A stretch of 64,000 nt of DNA. Origin: Lachnospiraceae bacterium A2 (GTDB taxonomy: Bacteria > Bacillota > Clostridia > Lachnospirales > Lachnospiraceae). The notes beneath the pieces were generated by a model that was not told the origin of the DNA, ran no database searches, and was given only the letters and a program-made list of their open reading frames with translations. A program made the position numbers and the translations under genes. The number at the start of each line of letters is the position of its first letter. Within the stretch, counting starts at the first letter, position 1. The stretch lies in the NCBI GenBank assembly GCA_000403315.2, contig KE159638.1, positions 62,001 to 126,000 of the forward strand, read 5' to 3'. Positions 1 through 7,519 of this stretch are shown here, one piece after another.

Positions 1-1
1 G

Positions 2-505
2 ACGCCAGACGTAATCCGTGGTTATACAGGCTCGCAGGCTGAGAAATTTGCAGACGAGAATGGATATATATTTGAGAGCATTGGGAACCTTGGCGAAGAT
101 ACGCCGACACCAACGCCAACGCCAGACCCAACCGATAAGCCAACGAAGACGCCAAAACCAAATGACCCGACCGAAGATCCAACCGAGACACCAGAACCCG
201 GCGACCCAACAAATACGCCAGGCCCTAATGGCGGTGGGACGACAGGGAACGGCACTACAGGCGGAACCACAGGCGGAACCACAGGCGGCACAAGCGGCGG
301 ACGGACCCAGACAGGCTCCGGCGGCGGGACGAGTGCAGGTTCCAGGACCTCTGTTTCCAGGAATATGGGAACTGCGCAGGTAGGGAGCGGCACCCCGAAG
401 ACAGGCGTTGCATTTGATGCAAAATATGTATTGTGCCTTGGGGTATTCTTCGCAGGAGGGTATCTGGTAATCAATAAGAAGAAAAAAGGTGCAAATGCAG
501 AATAG
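2..505 (+). CDS. C-terminal part of a BspA-like leucine-rich repeat surface protein (5' end outside window)
   Basis: The reading frame enters from the left edge and ends at TAG 503-505, giving 167 visible residues. The first ~25 residues (VIRGYTGSQAEKFADENGY..) match the closing repeat of BspA-like leucine-rich repeat domains. A Pro/Thr/Asp-rich linker (PTPTPTPDPTDKP..) follows, then a Gly/Thr-rich stretch with TGG repeats. The tail has TPKTG, a hydrophobic segment (YVLCLGVFFAGGYLVI) and NKKKKGANAE, which is the order of a sortase sorting signal: a pentapeptide related to LPXTG, a membrane span and a positive end. The inferred role is a cell-wall-anchored adhesin or binding protein. TPKTG is not the canonical motif, so simple membrane anchoring is possible. 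A strong terminator follows. Confidence 0.75.
   Translation, partial: TPDVIRGYTGSQAEKFADENGYIFESIGNLGEDTPTPTPTPDPTDKPTKTPKPNDPTEDPTETPEPGDPTNTPGPNGGGTTGNGTTGGTTGGTTGGTSGGRTQTGSGGGTSAGSRTSVSRNMGTAQVGSGTPKTGVAFDAKYVLCLGVFFAGGYLVINKKKKGANAE
257..292 (+). repeat. 12-bp in-frame tandem repeat (ACAGGCGGAACC) in the surface-protein linker
   Basis: Two exact copies and one near-copy of ACAGGCGGAACC run head to tail and encode TGGTTGGTTGG-like sequence. The unit is a multiple of three, so copy-number change would shorten or lengthen the wall-spanning linker without a frameshift. Confidence 0.7.
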
Positions 506-528
506 GATTTTTTAAAGAAATAAAAAGT

Positions 529-569
529 ACTGCGCACTTGCGTCAAGGGACGTGGGTGTGCAGTTTTTT
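529..569 (+). terminator. Intrinsic terminator after the surface-protein gene
   Basis: ACTGCGCAC (529-537) pairs with GTGTGCAGT (556-564), with one G-T pair, and is followed by six T. It lies 24 bases past the stop codon at 505. Confidence 0.85.
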
Positions 570-610
570 GTATAGGGAAGAAATGGAAGTTTGCTAAGGA
601 GTATAATATA

Positions 611-2050
611 ATGATAAGTTATCAAAGTATTGAGATAAATGAGAAGAAAAGCTATGGGCAATTATTAGATTCATGCTGTATTTCAGACAAACATATTGAC
701 AGTATGGTAGTAGATTTTTTGGGAAAATATTTAGGGGATTTGATTTCCAAGGTAATAATAGAGTGGCCTTATTACGATCAAGATTATCTGAGCATTTATT
801 ATATCCACTATTCTAAGAAATTTAAAAATTATCCTAAATATTGTTATCGGCTGCATTTTATATCAAGAAGGGGAGAGTACTGCGGATGCACAGTTTTACG
901 CCCTATTATTATTGGGAAAAAGATGGGGAAAACATATATTAAGCCAGAACTCTTGCTTAAAGAGAGGGCATATCTTGTGCGCGGGGAATATAATGTGCAT
1001 ATTGACGGAATGGAAGAACTGGTGGACGCATTTCCATGGATGATGCAGGACACAGATATTACAACATGTGCCCATATCGCAGTTTGGTCGGTCTTAAGAT
1101 ACTATGGAAATCGGTTTGTAAATTATTCTTGCCCAACGCTGGGGGAAATTGTAGAGAATGTGCATGAAGAATGGGGAAGGAAAACGCCGTCTGTTGGCTT
1201 GACACCAATACAAGTATCTGAAATATTGTCACGTTATGGGTTCTATCCAATTATCCGGGGAGGAAATAAAAATAAAACTGATTTATTGTTGGAAGAAACT
1301 TTCGCATATATAGAATCTGGGATTCCAATAATAGCAATGTGTGAATCAAAACAGCATGCTTTTTCTGTTATTGGGCATGGTGAGATAAAGAAAGATATTT
1401 TGGACAATGATGAGTATGTGAATAAAATAAGGGAGCCAGAAACAAATATTATACTACATTCCAAATTAATAAATAGCATATATGTTATGGATGATAATTG
1501 CTTTCCCTACCGCAGAGTTGATAAATATATTGATTCAGAAAGCGATGTCCCATATAGTATGTATGAAATTTCTTATGTGGTGGTACCTTTATATGCACGT
1601 ATGCAGCTTGAGTACCATGAAGTTTATAACAGGTTTATAGGATTGGTGAAATATGGTGGAATGAAGTGGGAAGGGACACGTATTGTGCGCATTTATTTAA
1701 CATCATCAGATCTGTTGAAAAACTATGCGAAATCACAGGGAAATATGTCATCTATATTAAAGAATATTATTATTCATTTAAATATGTCTAAATATGTATG
1801 GTGCATAGACACGAGCGATGTTGAGGAATATAAGGAAGGCAAAGTGTCTGGTAAAGTGATTATTGACGCAACAGCAGGGACGAAAGATGGGGAACCGTGG
1901 CTTTTGATGCATGATAAGGGGGAAGTAAGGTTTTACGATGTCCTTAAAGATACAAACGAAATAATAAAAAATATAAATATTGAACCTTATGCGGAATACG
2001 CCCATAACTTGGATTGCATTGAGGTTTATAATAAGGAGGAAATGAGATGA
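611..2050 (+). CDS. Unknown protein with a papain/C39-like cysteine peptidase domain
   Basis: 479 residues; the product is not recognised as a named family. Papain-like features are visible: a Cys in TTCAH (C153) at the start of a helix (IAVWSVLRYYG), a His in KQHAFSVIGH (H249), and an Asp/Asn in YVMDDN (D294-N296). This is the Cys-His-Asp/Asn order of C39-like peptidases. No signal peptide or membrane segment is seen, so a cytoplasmic location is likely. The flanking N- and C-terminal regions (1-140 and 310-479) match nothing I recognise. The sequence is AT-rich compared with the flagellar genes downstream, which may indicate transfer. The start follows an AAGGAG-like site (aaggagtataata). 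Its stop overlaps the next start by ATGA, so the two are translationally coupled. Fold assignment is moderate; activity is unproven. Confidence 0.6.
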   Translation: MISYQSIEINEKKSYGQLLDSCCISDKHIDSMVVDFLGKYLGDLISKVIIEWPYYDQDYLSIYYIHYSKKFKNYPKYCYRLHFISRRGEYCGCTVLRPIIIGKKMGKTYIKPELLLKERAYLVRGEYNVHIDGMEELVDAFPWMMQDTDITTCAHIAVWSVLRYYGNRFVNYSCPTLGEIVENVHEEWGRKTPSVGLTPIQVSEILSRYGFYPIIRGGNKNKTDLLLEETFAYIESGIPIIAMCESKQHAFSVIGHGEIKKDILDNDEYVNKIREPETNIILHSKLINSIYVMDDNCFPYRRVDKYIDSESDVPYSMYEISYVVVPLYARMQLEYHEVYNRFIGLVKYGGMKWEGTRIVRIYLTSSDLLKNYAKSQGNMSSILKNIIIHLNMSKYVWCIDTSDVEEYKEGKVSGKVIIDATAGTKDGEPWLLMHDKGEVRFYDVLKDTNEIIKNINIEPYAEYAHNLDCIEVYNKEEMR

Positions 2051-2634
2051 TTAATGGGAATGAGATGATAGCAGAAGATTATGATAGGTTGTCAGACTAT
2101 TTGTTAACATGCATTGGCCATGAAAAAGCAGATGAGGTTACAATAAAGAGCCTGATTGGATCATGTGCAGAATTTGATGGTGCAGGTATATCAAAAAGTA
2201 GTATGGTTTTTCCAAATCCAGTGAATCCAAAAGAATCCGTAAGCTTAAAATTTTCAAATGTAAAATTTAGCTTGCGGCTGGCGTTCGACATTATTCTTCT
2301 AAATCCAGTGAAGCCCCCATCAGATAAAAATGAAATGCTAATGTTTATGATTCGGGTTCTCAAATTGGCATTTGGGGAGATGGTGAAGATTCTGGATGAA
2401 GATATGGCGAATGTTTTGCAGGCAATATATATGTTGAGCTATGATAACCATGGGGCAACCATGGAAAAAATTATAGAGTATTGCAGAAAATATAATATGC
2501 AGGCAGAAAGCATGGAAAGGGTTATTTATAATTTGGAAAACATAAAATGTATTGAATTAGTGGAGGGGGAATATAAATTAGCTGAAACTGTTATATTAAA
2601 CTTAAAAAATGTTGATATTAAAAGAGGAATCTGA
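2047..2634 (+). CDS. Unknown protein coupled to the C39-like gene
   Basis: 195 residues, not recognised. Its ATG overlaps the stop of the upstream gene (ATGA), so the two products are probably made together. The N-terminal ~90 residues contain predicted beta strands (MVFPNP..SVSLKFSNVKFSLRLAFDIIL). The C-terminal ~75 residues (NVLQAIYMLSY..TMEKIIEYCRKY..VIYNLENIKCIELVEGEYKLAE) look like a winged-helix or helical bundle ending in a beta hairpin. No membrane span or signal peptide is visible. Base composition is AT-rich like its partner. A regulatory or substrate-recognition role beside the peptidase-like protein is only a guess from context. Confidence 0.6.
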   Translation: MINGNEMIAEDYDRLSDYLLTCIGHEKADEVTIKSLIGSCAEFDGAGISKSSMVFPNPVNPKESVSLKFSNVKFSLRLAFDIILLNPVKPPSDKNEMLMFMIRVLKLAFGEMVKILDEDMANVLQAIYMLSYDNHGATMEKIIEYCRKYNMQAESMERVIYNLENIKCIELVEGEYKLAETVILNLKNVDIKRGI

Positions 2635-2701
2635 TACAATCAAAACAGACTATGAGCGAATTGCTTCCCCAATTAATAGGGAAGAAAGGAGGGGGACACA
2701 C

Positions 2702-2887
2702 ATGGGAACGTTTATGGACAGCATACAAGATTTTGACATGAATTCTTTGCCGAAGACAGAAAAAGTCAAGTCACTGGCAGGCAGTAAGTACTTGGAGCAT
2801 TTGAGTGAAATAAACTCCAGAATAGAAGAAGACAATAGAAGAAACATGGAAACCTACCGGAAAGCCAGCTTTTGCTCTATCGGGTAG
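2702..2887 (+). CDS. 61-residue small protein ending in a Cys-containing tail
   Basis: The start at 2702 is set by a strong AGGAGG (about 2688-2693) just upstream; in-frame starts further upstream lack such a site. The product is hydrophilic and mostly helical (KYLEHLSEINSRIEEDNRRNMETY), with a short tail RKASFCSIG holding its only Cys. It lies 67 bases after the unknown gene and is followed at once by a terminator, so it closes the three-gene unit that starts with the C39-like protein. It could be a small substrate, a precursor peptide or an antitoxin-like partner. Nothing in the sequence decides between these. A real gene is likely from the RBS and context. Confidence 0.55.
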   Translation: MGTFMDSIQDFDMNSLPKTEKVKSLAGSKYLEHLSEINSRIEEDNRRNMETYRKASFCSIG

Positions 2888-2896
2888 CTGTAAGAG

Positions 2897-2925
2897 GGAA
2901 TTGCCATTGCGGCAATTCCTTTTTA
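2897..2925 (+). terminator. Intrinsic terminator closing the C39-like gene unit
   Basis: GGAATTGCC (2897-2905) pairs perfectly with GGCAATTCC (2911-2919), with a 5-base loop followed by TTTTT. It separates the unknown operon from the flagellar operon. Confidence 0.9.
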
Positions 2926-2945
2926 TAATGTTATCCAATATTTCC

Positions 2946-2972
2946 TAAAGTTTCTATTTAAACAACCGATAA
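2946..2972 (+). promoter_or_regulatory. SigD (sigma-28) promoter upstream of flgM
   Basis: TAAA (2946-2949), a 15-base spacer, then ACCGATAA (2965-2972). This is one base from the sigma-28 consensus TAAA-N15-GCCGATAA. It lies ~75 bases before flgM and matches the flagellin promoter at 24426 in spacing and -10 box. Confidence 0.85.
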
Positions 2973-3045
2973 ATAAATTAGATAATAAATCAACAAGCAG
3001 GAAATACTATTACCGTACCATAACAAAGGGAAAGGAGATGCCTTT

Positions 3046-3321
3046 ATGCGTATAGAAGCATACAATCAGGTCAGCCAGGTATTTGGCGCTAGCAGGACTT
3101 CCAGAGTGAAAGGGAGCGGGAACACAGGCAAGAAGGATGAGGTGCAGATTTCCCAAGCTGGCAGGGATTATCAGGTAGCGAAGCAGGCAGTAGCAGAAGC
3201 TTCTGATATCAGGGCAGATAAGGTTGCTGCATTAAAGAGCAGTATTGCATCCGGGAGCTACAAGGTGGAAACAGGTGACTTTGCAGCTAAACTGATAGAG
3301 CGGTATGAATCATACTTTTAG
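3046..3321 (+). CDS. flgM: Anti-sigma-28 factor FlgM
   Basis: 91 residues, the usual FlgM size. FlgM binds and inhibits the flagellar sigma factor SigD until the hook is complete and FlgM is exported or turned over. The C-terminal half carries the FlgM signature: DKVAALKSSIASGSYKVETGDFAAKLIERY, split as VAALKSSI, GSYKV and AAKLI, which forms the sigma-binding helices. The N-terminal half is polar and disordered. The start is an ATG after GGAAAGGAG. It is the first gene of a long late-flagellar operon behind a SigD promoter, so SigD would make its own inhibitor. flgN follows after 15 bases. Confidence 0.93.
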   Translation: MRIEAYNQVSQVFGASRTSRVKGSGNTGKKDEVQISQAGRDYQVAKQAVAEASDIRADKVAALKSSIASGSYKVETGDFAAKLIERYESYF

Positions 3322-3336
3322 AAATGAGGTTTTCGC

Positions 3337-3849
3337 GTGGCCAGTTTAATGGAAGAATTTATGGATGTATTAGAGCGGGAGAACGGGGAATATGAACGGC
3401 TAACAGAATTGTCCCGGGAGAAAAGGCAAATCATAATTGACGGGAATATCCCCGCTCTCGAGGAGATCACCAACCGGGAGCAGGAAATCACCAGCATCCT
3501 TAAAAATTTGGAAAAGAAAAGAGAAGAAGTTGTCAATGATATGTCTATCGTACTTAGTAAGAAGCCAGAAGAACTGACGGTTACTAATATGATAGCCTTT
3601 TTAAATAAACAGCCAAAAGAGCAGCAGAAGCTGAAGGAACTGAAAGTAAAGCTGCGCGCCACCATAGAGGAAATGGCTGATATTAATACCCAGAATGAGG
3701 TTTTGCTGCAGCATGCCCTGGAGATGGCAGAGTTCGACCTGACGCTGTTTAAAAGTATGCGGCAGGCGCCGGCTACCGCCAATTATGACAAGCGGGCAAA
3801 TAATACGGGGGAATTGCTGGGCAGCGGAGGCTTTGACGCCAAGCAGTAG
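3337..3849 (+). CDS. flgN: Flagellar export chaperone FlgN
   Basis: 170 residues starting with GTG at 3337 (VASLMEEFMDVLERENGEYERL). FlgN is a small helical cytoplasmic chaperone that protects the hook-associated proteins FlgK and FlgL before type III export. The sequence is a long coiled coil (LSREKRQIIIDGNIPALEEITNREQEI) with the EREN..Y..L and I..gn...L..i...Eq pattern of the FlgN family. The C-terminal ~30 residues are Gly/Asn-rich and likely disordered. It sits between flgM and the two flgK genes, the usual place for this chaperone. Confidence 0.88.
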   Translation: MASLMEEFMDVLERENGEYERLTELSREKRQIIIDGNIPALEEITNREQEITSILKNLEKKREEVVNDMSIVLSKKPEELTVTNMIAFLNKQPKEQQKLKELKVKLRATIEEMADINTQNEVLLQHALEMAEFDLTLFKSMRQAPATANYDKRANNTGELLGSGGFDAKQ

Positions 3850-3955
3850 GCAGTATGAGGGATTGCCGTTTGTGCGGCCCACATTAAGTTAGGGAAACAG
3901 GAAATAACAGGGAAGGCAGATTCAGCAGGGAAGCGGGATATAGAAGGAGAAAAAT

Positions 3956-5656
3956 ATGGCAAACGGAATGGGAAGTCTGTATATAGGCGCGTCTGGGCTC
4001 CAAAACAGCCAAAACGCGCTGAATACCACGGCCAACAACCTTGCAAATGCAGATACCAAAGGGTATGTAAGGCAGCAGGTTTTATTTGCAGACAGGGACT
4101 ATGTAACATTTAAAGGAGCTGCCATCAGCAAGCAGCAGGCAGGGCTAGGCTTGGCGATTGCTGATGTAATACATACGAGGGATTATTTTCTGGATAAATA
4201 TTACCGCACGGAGAACGGCAGGCAGGCCTTCTATGAAGCAAGTTATATGGCAGTCTTGGATGTGCAGGAATTCTTTCAGGAAATGGAAGGGGAGCAGTTT
4301 CAGGAGGGCTTAGAAGACCTTTGGAAGTCTTTTGAGGAGTTCAGCAAAGCGCCGGAGGAGGAAATTAACCAGAACCTGGTGGTTGAGAAGGCGTCGGTTT
4401 TCATTGAACGGGCACAGGGTATTTTTAAAAGCATGAGGGAATACCAGAGCCGTATTAATATCAAGGTACGGGAAGGGATTAACCGCATCAATGAACTGGG
4501 GCATAAGATTCAGGATCTGAACCAACAGATTATGAGGATAGAGTCCGGCGGGGTAGAAACGGCTATGACGCTGCGGGACGAACGGGACAATGCGCTGGAT
4601 GAGCTGTCTTCCCTGGCGAAAGTTGAGTTCCGGGAGGGCGTGAACGGGGCAGTGAGCGTCCGGCTGGAGAATGTAGAATTTTTAGATGAAATACATGTAT
4701 TTGAGGTCGGTATGCTGGAAGACGACATCACCGGTTTTGTTACGCCTTATTGGCCTCAGCTATCAGATTTGGGGAAAGGGAATTATGTCCATATGTTCGA
4801 TTTCGATGTGGATATCTCTCCAGGGCTGAACTCAGATATTGGGGAACTGAAAGCGCTGGTGCTTTCCAGAGGGGATAAAATGGCAACTTACCGGGATGTT
4901 ACCGGGATTTCTGCAGACCGATACAACGATGGGGCAGGCATGTCTACCATGCTTTCCGCAGAAGCAGAGTTTGACCAGTTTATCCATGAGATTATAACGG
5001 CGGTAAATGATATTTACAGCCCGACCACTACAGTAAGCTTTGTAGGGGCGGATGGGAAGAACTACGATAACGTCCGGGTTTGGGATGAAGCAAATGCCGC
5101 TGTCGGAAAGGACGGGGAAAAGCCGGGCCGGGAATTATTTGTACGGCGTGGGGTAGACCGCTATACAGAAGTAGCTGCCGCAGATGGGACGATATATTAT
5201 GTATATAATGAAGAAAATTCCATAGATACTTCCAATATGTATACCATCCAGAATGTTATGGTAAACCCGGATTTGATGGAAGTCGAGTCAGGGATGCCCT
5301 ATCTGAAACCCGGCGGGCAGGGAGAGCCGGACCGGGCAATGGCCCAAAGGCTTTCAGAACTTTGGGAGAAGAAAGACTACATTGTCAATGCCAATGACAC
5401 AAATAAATGTACCCTGAAAGAGTACTACCAGCGGATGATAGGCGGGATTAGCACAAAGGGCAACGTATACCAGGGGATGGCTACGGACCTGGAGGGGGAA
5501 GTAGCCTCCATAGACAATAACAGGCAGCAGGTATTTGGCGTTTCTTCCGACGAAGAATTGCAGAATATGATTAAGTACCAGAGTGCTTATAATGCAGCCA
5601 GCCGGTTTATCAACGTGATTTCTGAGATGCTGGAGCATCTTGTGACAAGGCTGTAA
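3956..5656 (+). CDS. flgK: Flagellar hook-associated protein 1 (FlgK), first paralog
   Basis: 566 residues. FlgK forms the first hook-filament junction ring. The N-terminus (SLYIGASGLQNSQNALNTTANNLANADTKGYVRQ) is the conserved D0 helix and flagellar rod-type motif. The C-terminus (SSDEELQNMIKYQSAYNAASRFINVISEMLEHLV) is the matching D0 helix. Coiled-coil segments lie at ~100-200 (RINELGHKIQDLNQQIMRIESG), and the middle is variable. The ATG follows AGAAGGAG. A second, diverged flgK begins 13 bases after this stop. The two share ends but differ in the middle, so they may make two junction proteins or a mixed junction. Confidence 0.93.
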   Translation: MANGMGSLYIGASGLQNSQNALNTTANNLANADTKGYVRQQVLFADRDYVTFKGAAISKQQAGLGLAIADVIHTRDYFLDKYYRTENGRQAFYEASYMAVLDVQEFFQEMEGEQFQEGLEDLWKSFEEFSKAPEEEINQNLVVEKASVFIERAQGIFKSMREYQSRINIKVREGINRINELGHKIQDLNQQIMRIESGGVETAMTLRDERDNALDELSSLAKVEFREGVNGAVSVRLENVEFLDEIHVFEVGMLEDDITGFVTPYWPQLSDLGKGNYVHMFDFDVDISPGLNSDIGELKALVLSRGDKMATYRDVTGISADRYNDGAGMSTMLSAEAEFDQFIHEIITAVNDIYSPTTTVSFVGADGKNYDNVRVWDEANAAVGKDGEKPGRELFVRRGVDRYTEVAAADGTIYYVYNEENSIDTSNMYTIQNVMVNPDLMEVESGMPYLKPGGQGEPDRAMAQRLSELWEKKDYIVNANDTNKCTLKEYYQRMIGGISTKGNVYQGMATDLEGEVASIDNNRQQVFGVSSDEELQNMIKYQSAYNAASRFINVISEMLEHLVTRL

Positions 5657-5669
5657 CAGGAGGGAAAAT

Positions 5670-7505
5670 ATGCCATCAACTTTTTTTGGATTAACGATAG
5701 CGGGCTCTGCGTTGAATACATTCCATGTAGCTACCAACACGGTTGCCAATAATATTTCTAATGTAAATACCAAAGGCTACAGCAGGCAGGAAGCTGTCCG
5801 CATTGCTTCAGAAGCCCTTAGGACCAACCAGCGCTTTGGCATGGTGGGGACTGGTGTCAGCACCACCGAGATTGTACAAAGGCGCGATTTCTATTACGAT
5901 GTAAAATATTGGGAAAATAATGCAAAAGTTGCCATGTATGATGCAAAGCTATATGGGGCGCAGCAGATTGAGGATTATTTGGAAGACGGTGATTCTGTCA
6001 AAGGTTTTTCCGCTATTTTAGATGAAATGTTTAATGCATTGGATGAGGTGAAAGGGGCGGCAGAGGATTTAGACAAAAGGAAAGCGTTTATCAGCAAATG
6101 CCAGAATTTTACCAATTACTTTACAAGCCTGAATGCTGGCCTGATCCGGATTCAGGAGGATTTCAACCAGGAGATTGCCACCCAGGTGGAGCAGATCAAT
6201 GGGATTGCCCAGAAAATTGCACTGCTGAACCGCCAGATCAATGTGATTGAGCTGCAGGGGACCAATGCCAATGAGCTCCGTGACCAGCGGGCATTGCTGG
6301 TGGACCAGCTTTCAGAGCTGGTGCCTGTGGAAGTCGTAGAGTCTAAGGTAACAAACAGCAACTATCCGGATATGTATACTGGGGGCACAAATTATATTCT
6401 GAAAATTAATGGCCAGACATTGGTGGAGAATTTTGAATATAATACTTTGGAATGCAGGGCAAGGGATTATAAAGTAAACGGTTCCGATGCAGATGGGCTG
6501 TATGATATTTACTGGACAAGGAACAATGTGCAGTTCAATGCGGCAGGAAGAAGCTGCACGGGGCGGCTGAAAGCCCTGTTTGATATCCGGGACGGGAATA
6601 ATAATGAAGCCTTCCAGGGCAGGGTAAAAGGGTTTGAAAGCGGGGATGGCGGCGATATCGTAACCATCAAGAATCCCAGCATTACCAGCATAAACCAAAT
6701 GACTATGGATTCCGAAGGCGTTATCACGATTAATAACAGGGATTTTGCATATTCTGGTTTTTCTTATGATTCTGAAACCCAGACGTATAAATTCCAGTTG
6801 AAAACTACATTATCTGAAGAAGAAAAGAAATCACTGGAAGAACGCAGCGTTGTCATTGGGTCGCAGATTGACGCTATGGGCGTGCCTTATTATCAGGCGC
6901 AGTGCAACAGCTTTTTGCGTGAATTTGCAAAACAGTACAACGAATTGCACAAATCAGGCGTTGACCTTAAGGGGAACGACGGGATTTCCTTCTTTGTGGC
7001 AGAGAACCTTTCAGATGGGACGGAATGGAATTTTGATGATTATGACAAGGAGAAGGGGGATACCATGACTTCTACCGGCAATTCCTATTATCTGCTGACA
7101 ATGGCAAATATTAAAGTTGCGGATGAGCTGGAACATGACCCCAATTATTTAGTCACCATGCATAAGCCGGATGTGCCGGATAATGTAGCATCCCAAAGCA
7201 TTGTGGAAGAAATGTTAAAGCTGAAAAGCGATGTTGTCGTGTTCCGGGGCGCTGGCGCGAACCAATTTCTTTCCTGCCTGATTGGGGACAATACCGTAGA
7301 TACCGAGAAGGCAAAGACATTATTGGAAAATTACAGCAATATCAATGAAACAATTATCCAGAAGCGGATGTCCATCTCCGGCGTGGATGAAGATGAAGAA
7401 GCGCTGGATATGCTGAAATTCCAGAATGCTTATAATCTGGCGTCCCGGATGATTCAGACACTTTCAGAAATGTATAACCGCTTGATTCTGGAAACAGGCG
7501 TATAA
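5670..7505 (+). CDS. flgK: Flagellar hook-associated protein 1 (FlgK), second paralog
   Basis: 611 residues, longer than the first paralog. The N-terminal helix (FGLTIAGSALNTFHVATNTVANNISNVNTKGYSRQ) carries the NISNVNTKGYSRQ motif, closer to classical FlgK than that of the neighbour. The coiled coil RIQEDFNQEIATQVEQINGIAQKIALLNRQI and the C-terminal helix (LDMLKFQNAYNLASRMIQTLSEMYNRLI) are standard FlgK. The start ATG follows AGGAGGG 13 bases after the first flgK stop. Tandem flgK genes have been noted in Lachnospiraceae. The two copies have diverged strongly outside the terminal helices, so this is an old duplication. Confidence 0.93.
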   Translation: MPSTFFGLTIAGSALNTFHVATNTVANNISNVNTKGYSRQEAVRIASEALRTNQRFGMVGTGVSTTEIVQRRDFYYDVKYWENNAKVAMYDAKLYGAQQIEDYLEDGDSVKGFSAILDEMFNALDEVKGAAEDLDKRKAFISKCQNFTNYFTSLNAGLIRIQEDFNQEIATQVEQINGIAQKIALLNRQINVIELQGTNANELRDQRALLVDQLSELVPVEVVESKVTNSNYPDMYTGGTNYILKINGQTLVENFEYNTLECRARDYKVNGSDADGLYDIYWTRNNVQFNAAGRSCTGRLKALFDIRDGNNNEAFQGRVKGFESGDGGDIVTIKNPSITSINQMTMDSEGVITINNRDFAYSGFSYDSETQTYKFQLKTTLSEEEKKSLEERSVVIGSQIDAMGVPYYQAQCNSFLREFAKQYNELHKSGVDLKGNDGISFFVAENLSDGTEWNFDDYDKEKGDTMTSTGNSYYLLTMANIKVADELEHDPNYLVTMHKPDVPDNVASQSIVEEMLKLKSDVVVFRGAGANQFLSCLIGDNTVDTEKAKTLLENYSNINETIIQKRMSISGVDEDEEALDMLKFQNAYNLASRMIQTLSEMYNRLILETGV

Positions 7506-7519
7506 GGAGGTTGGGAATT

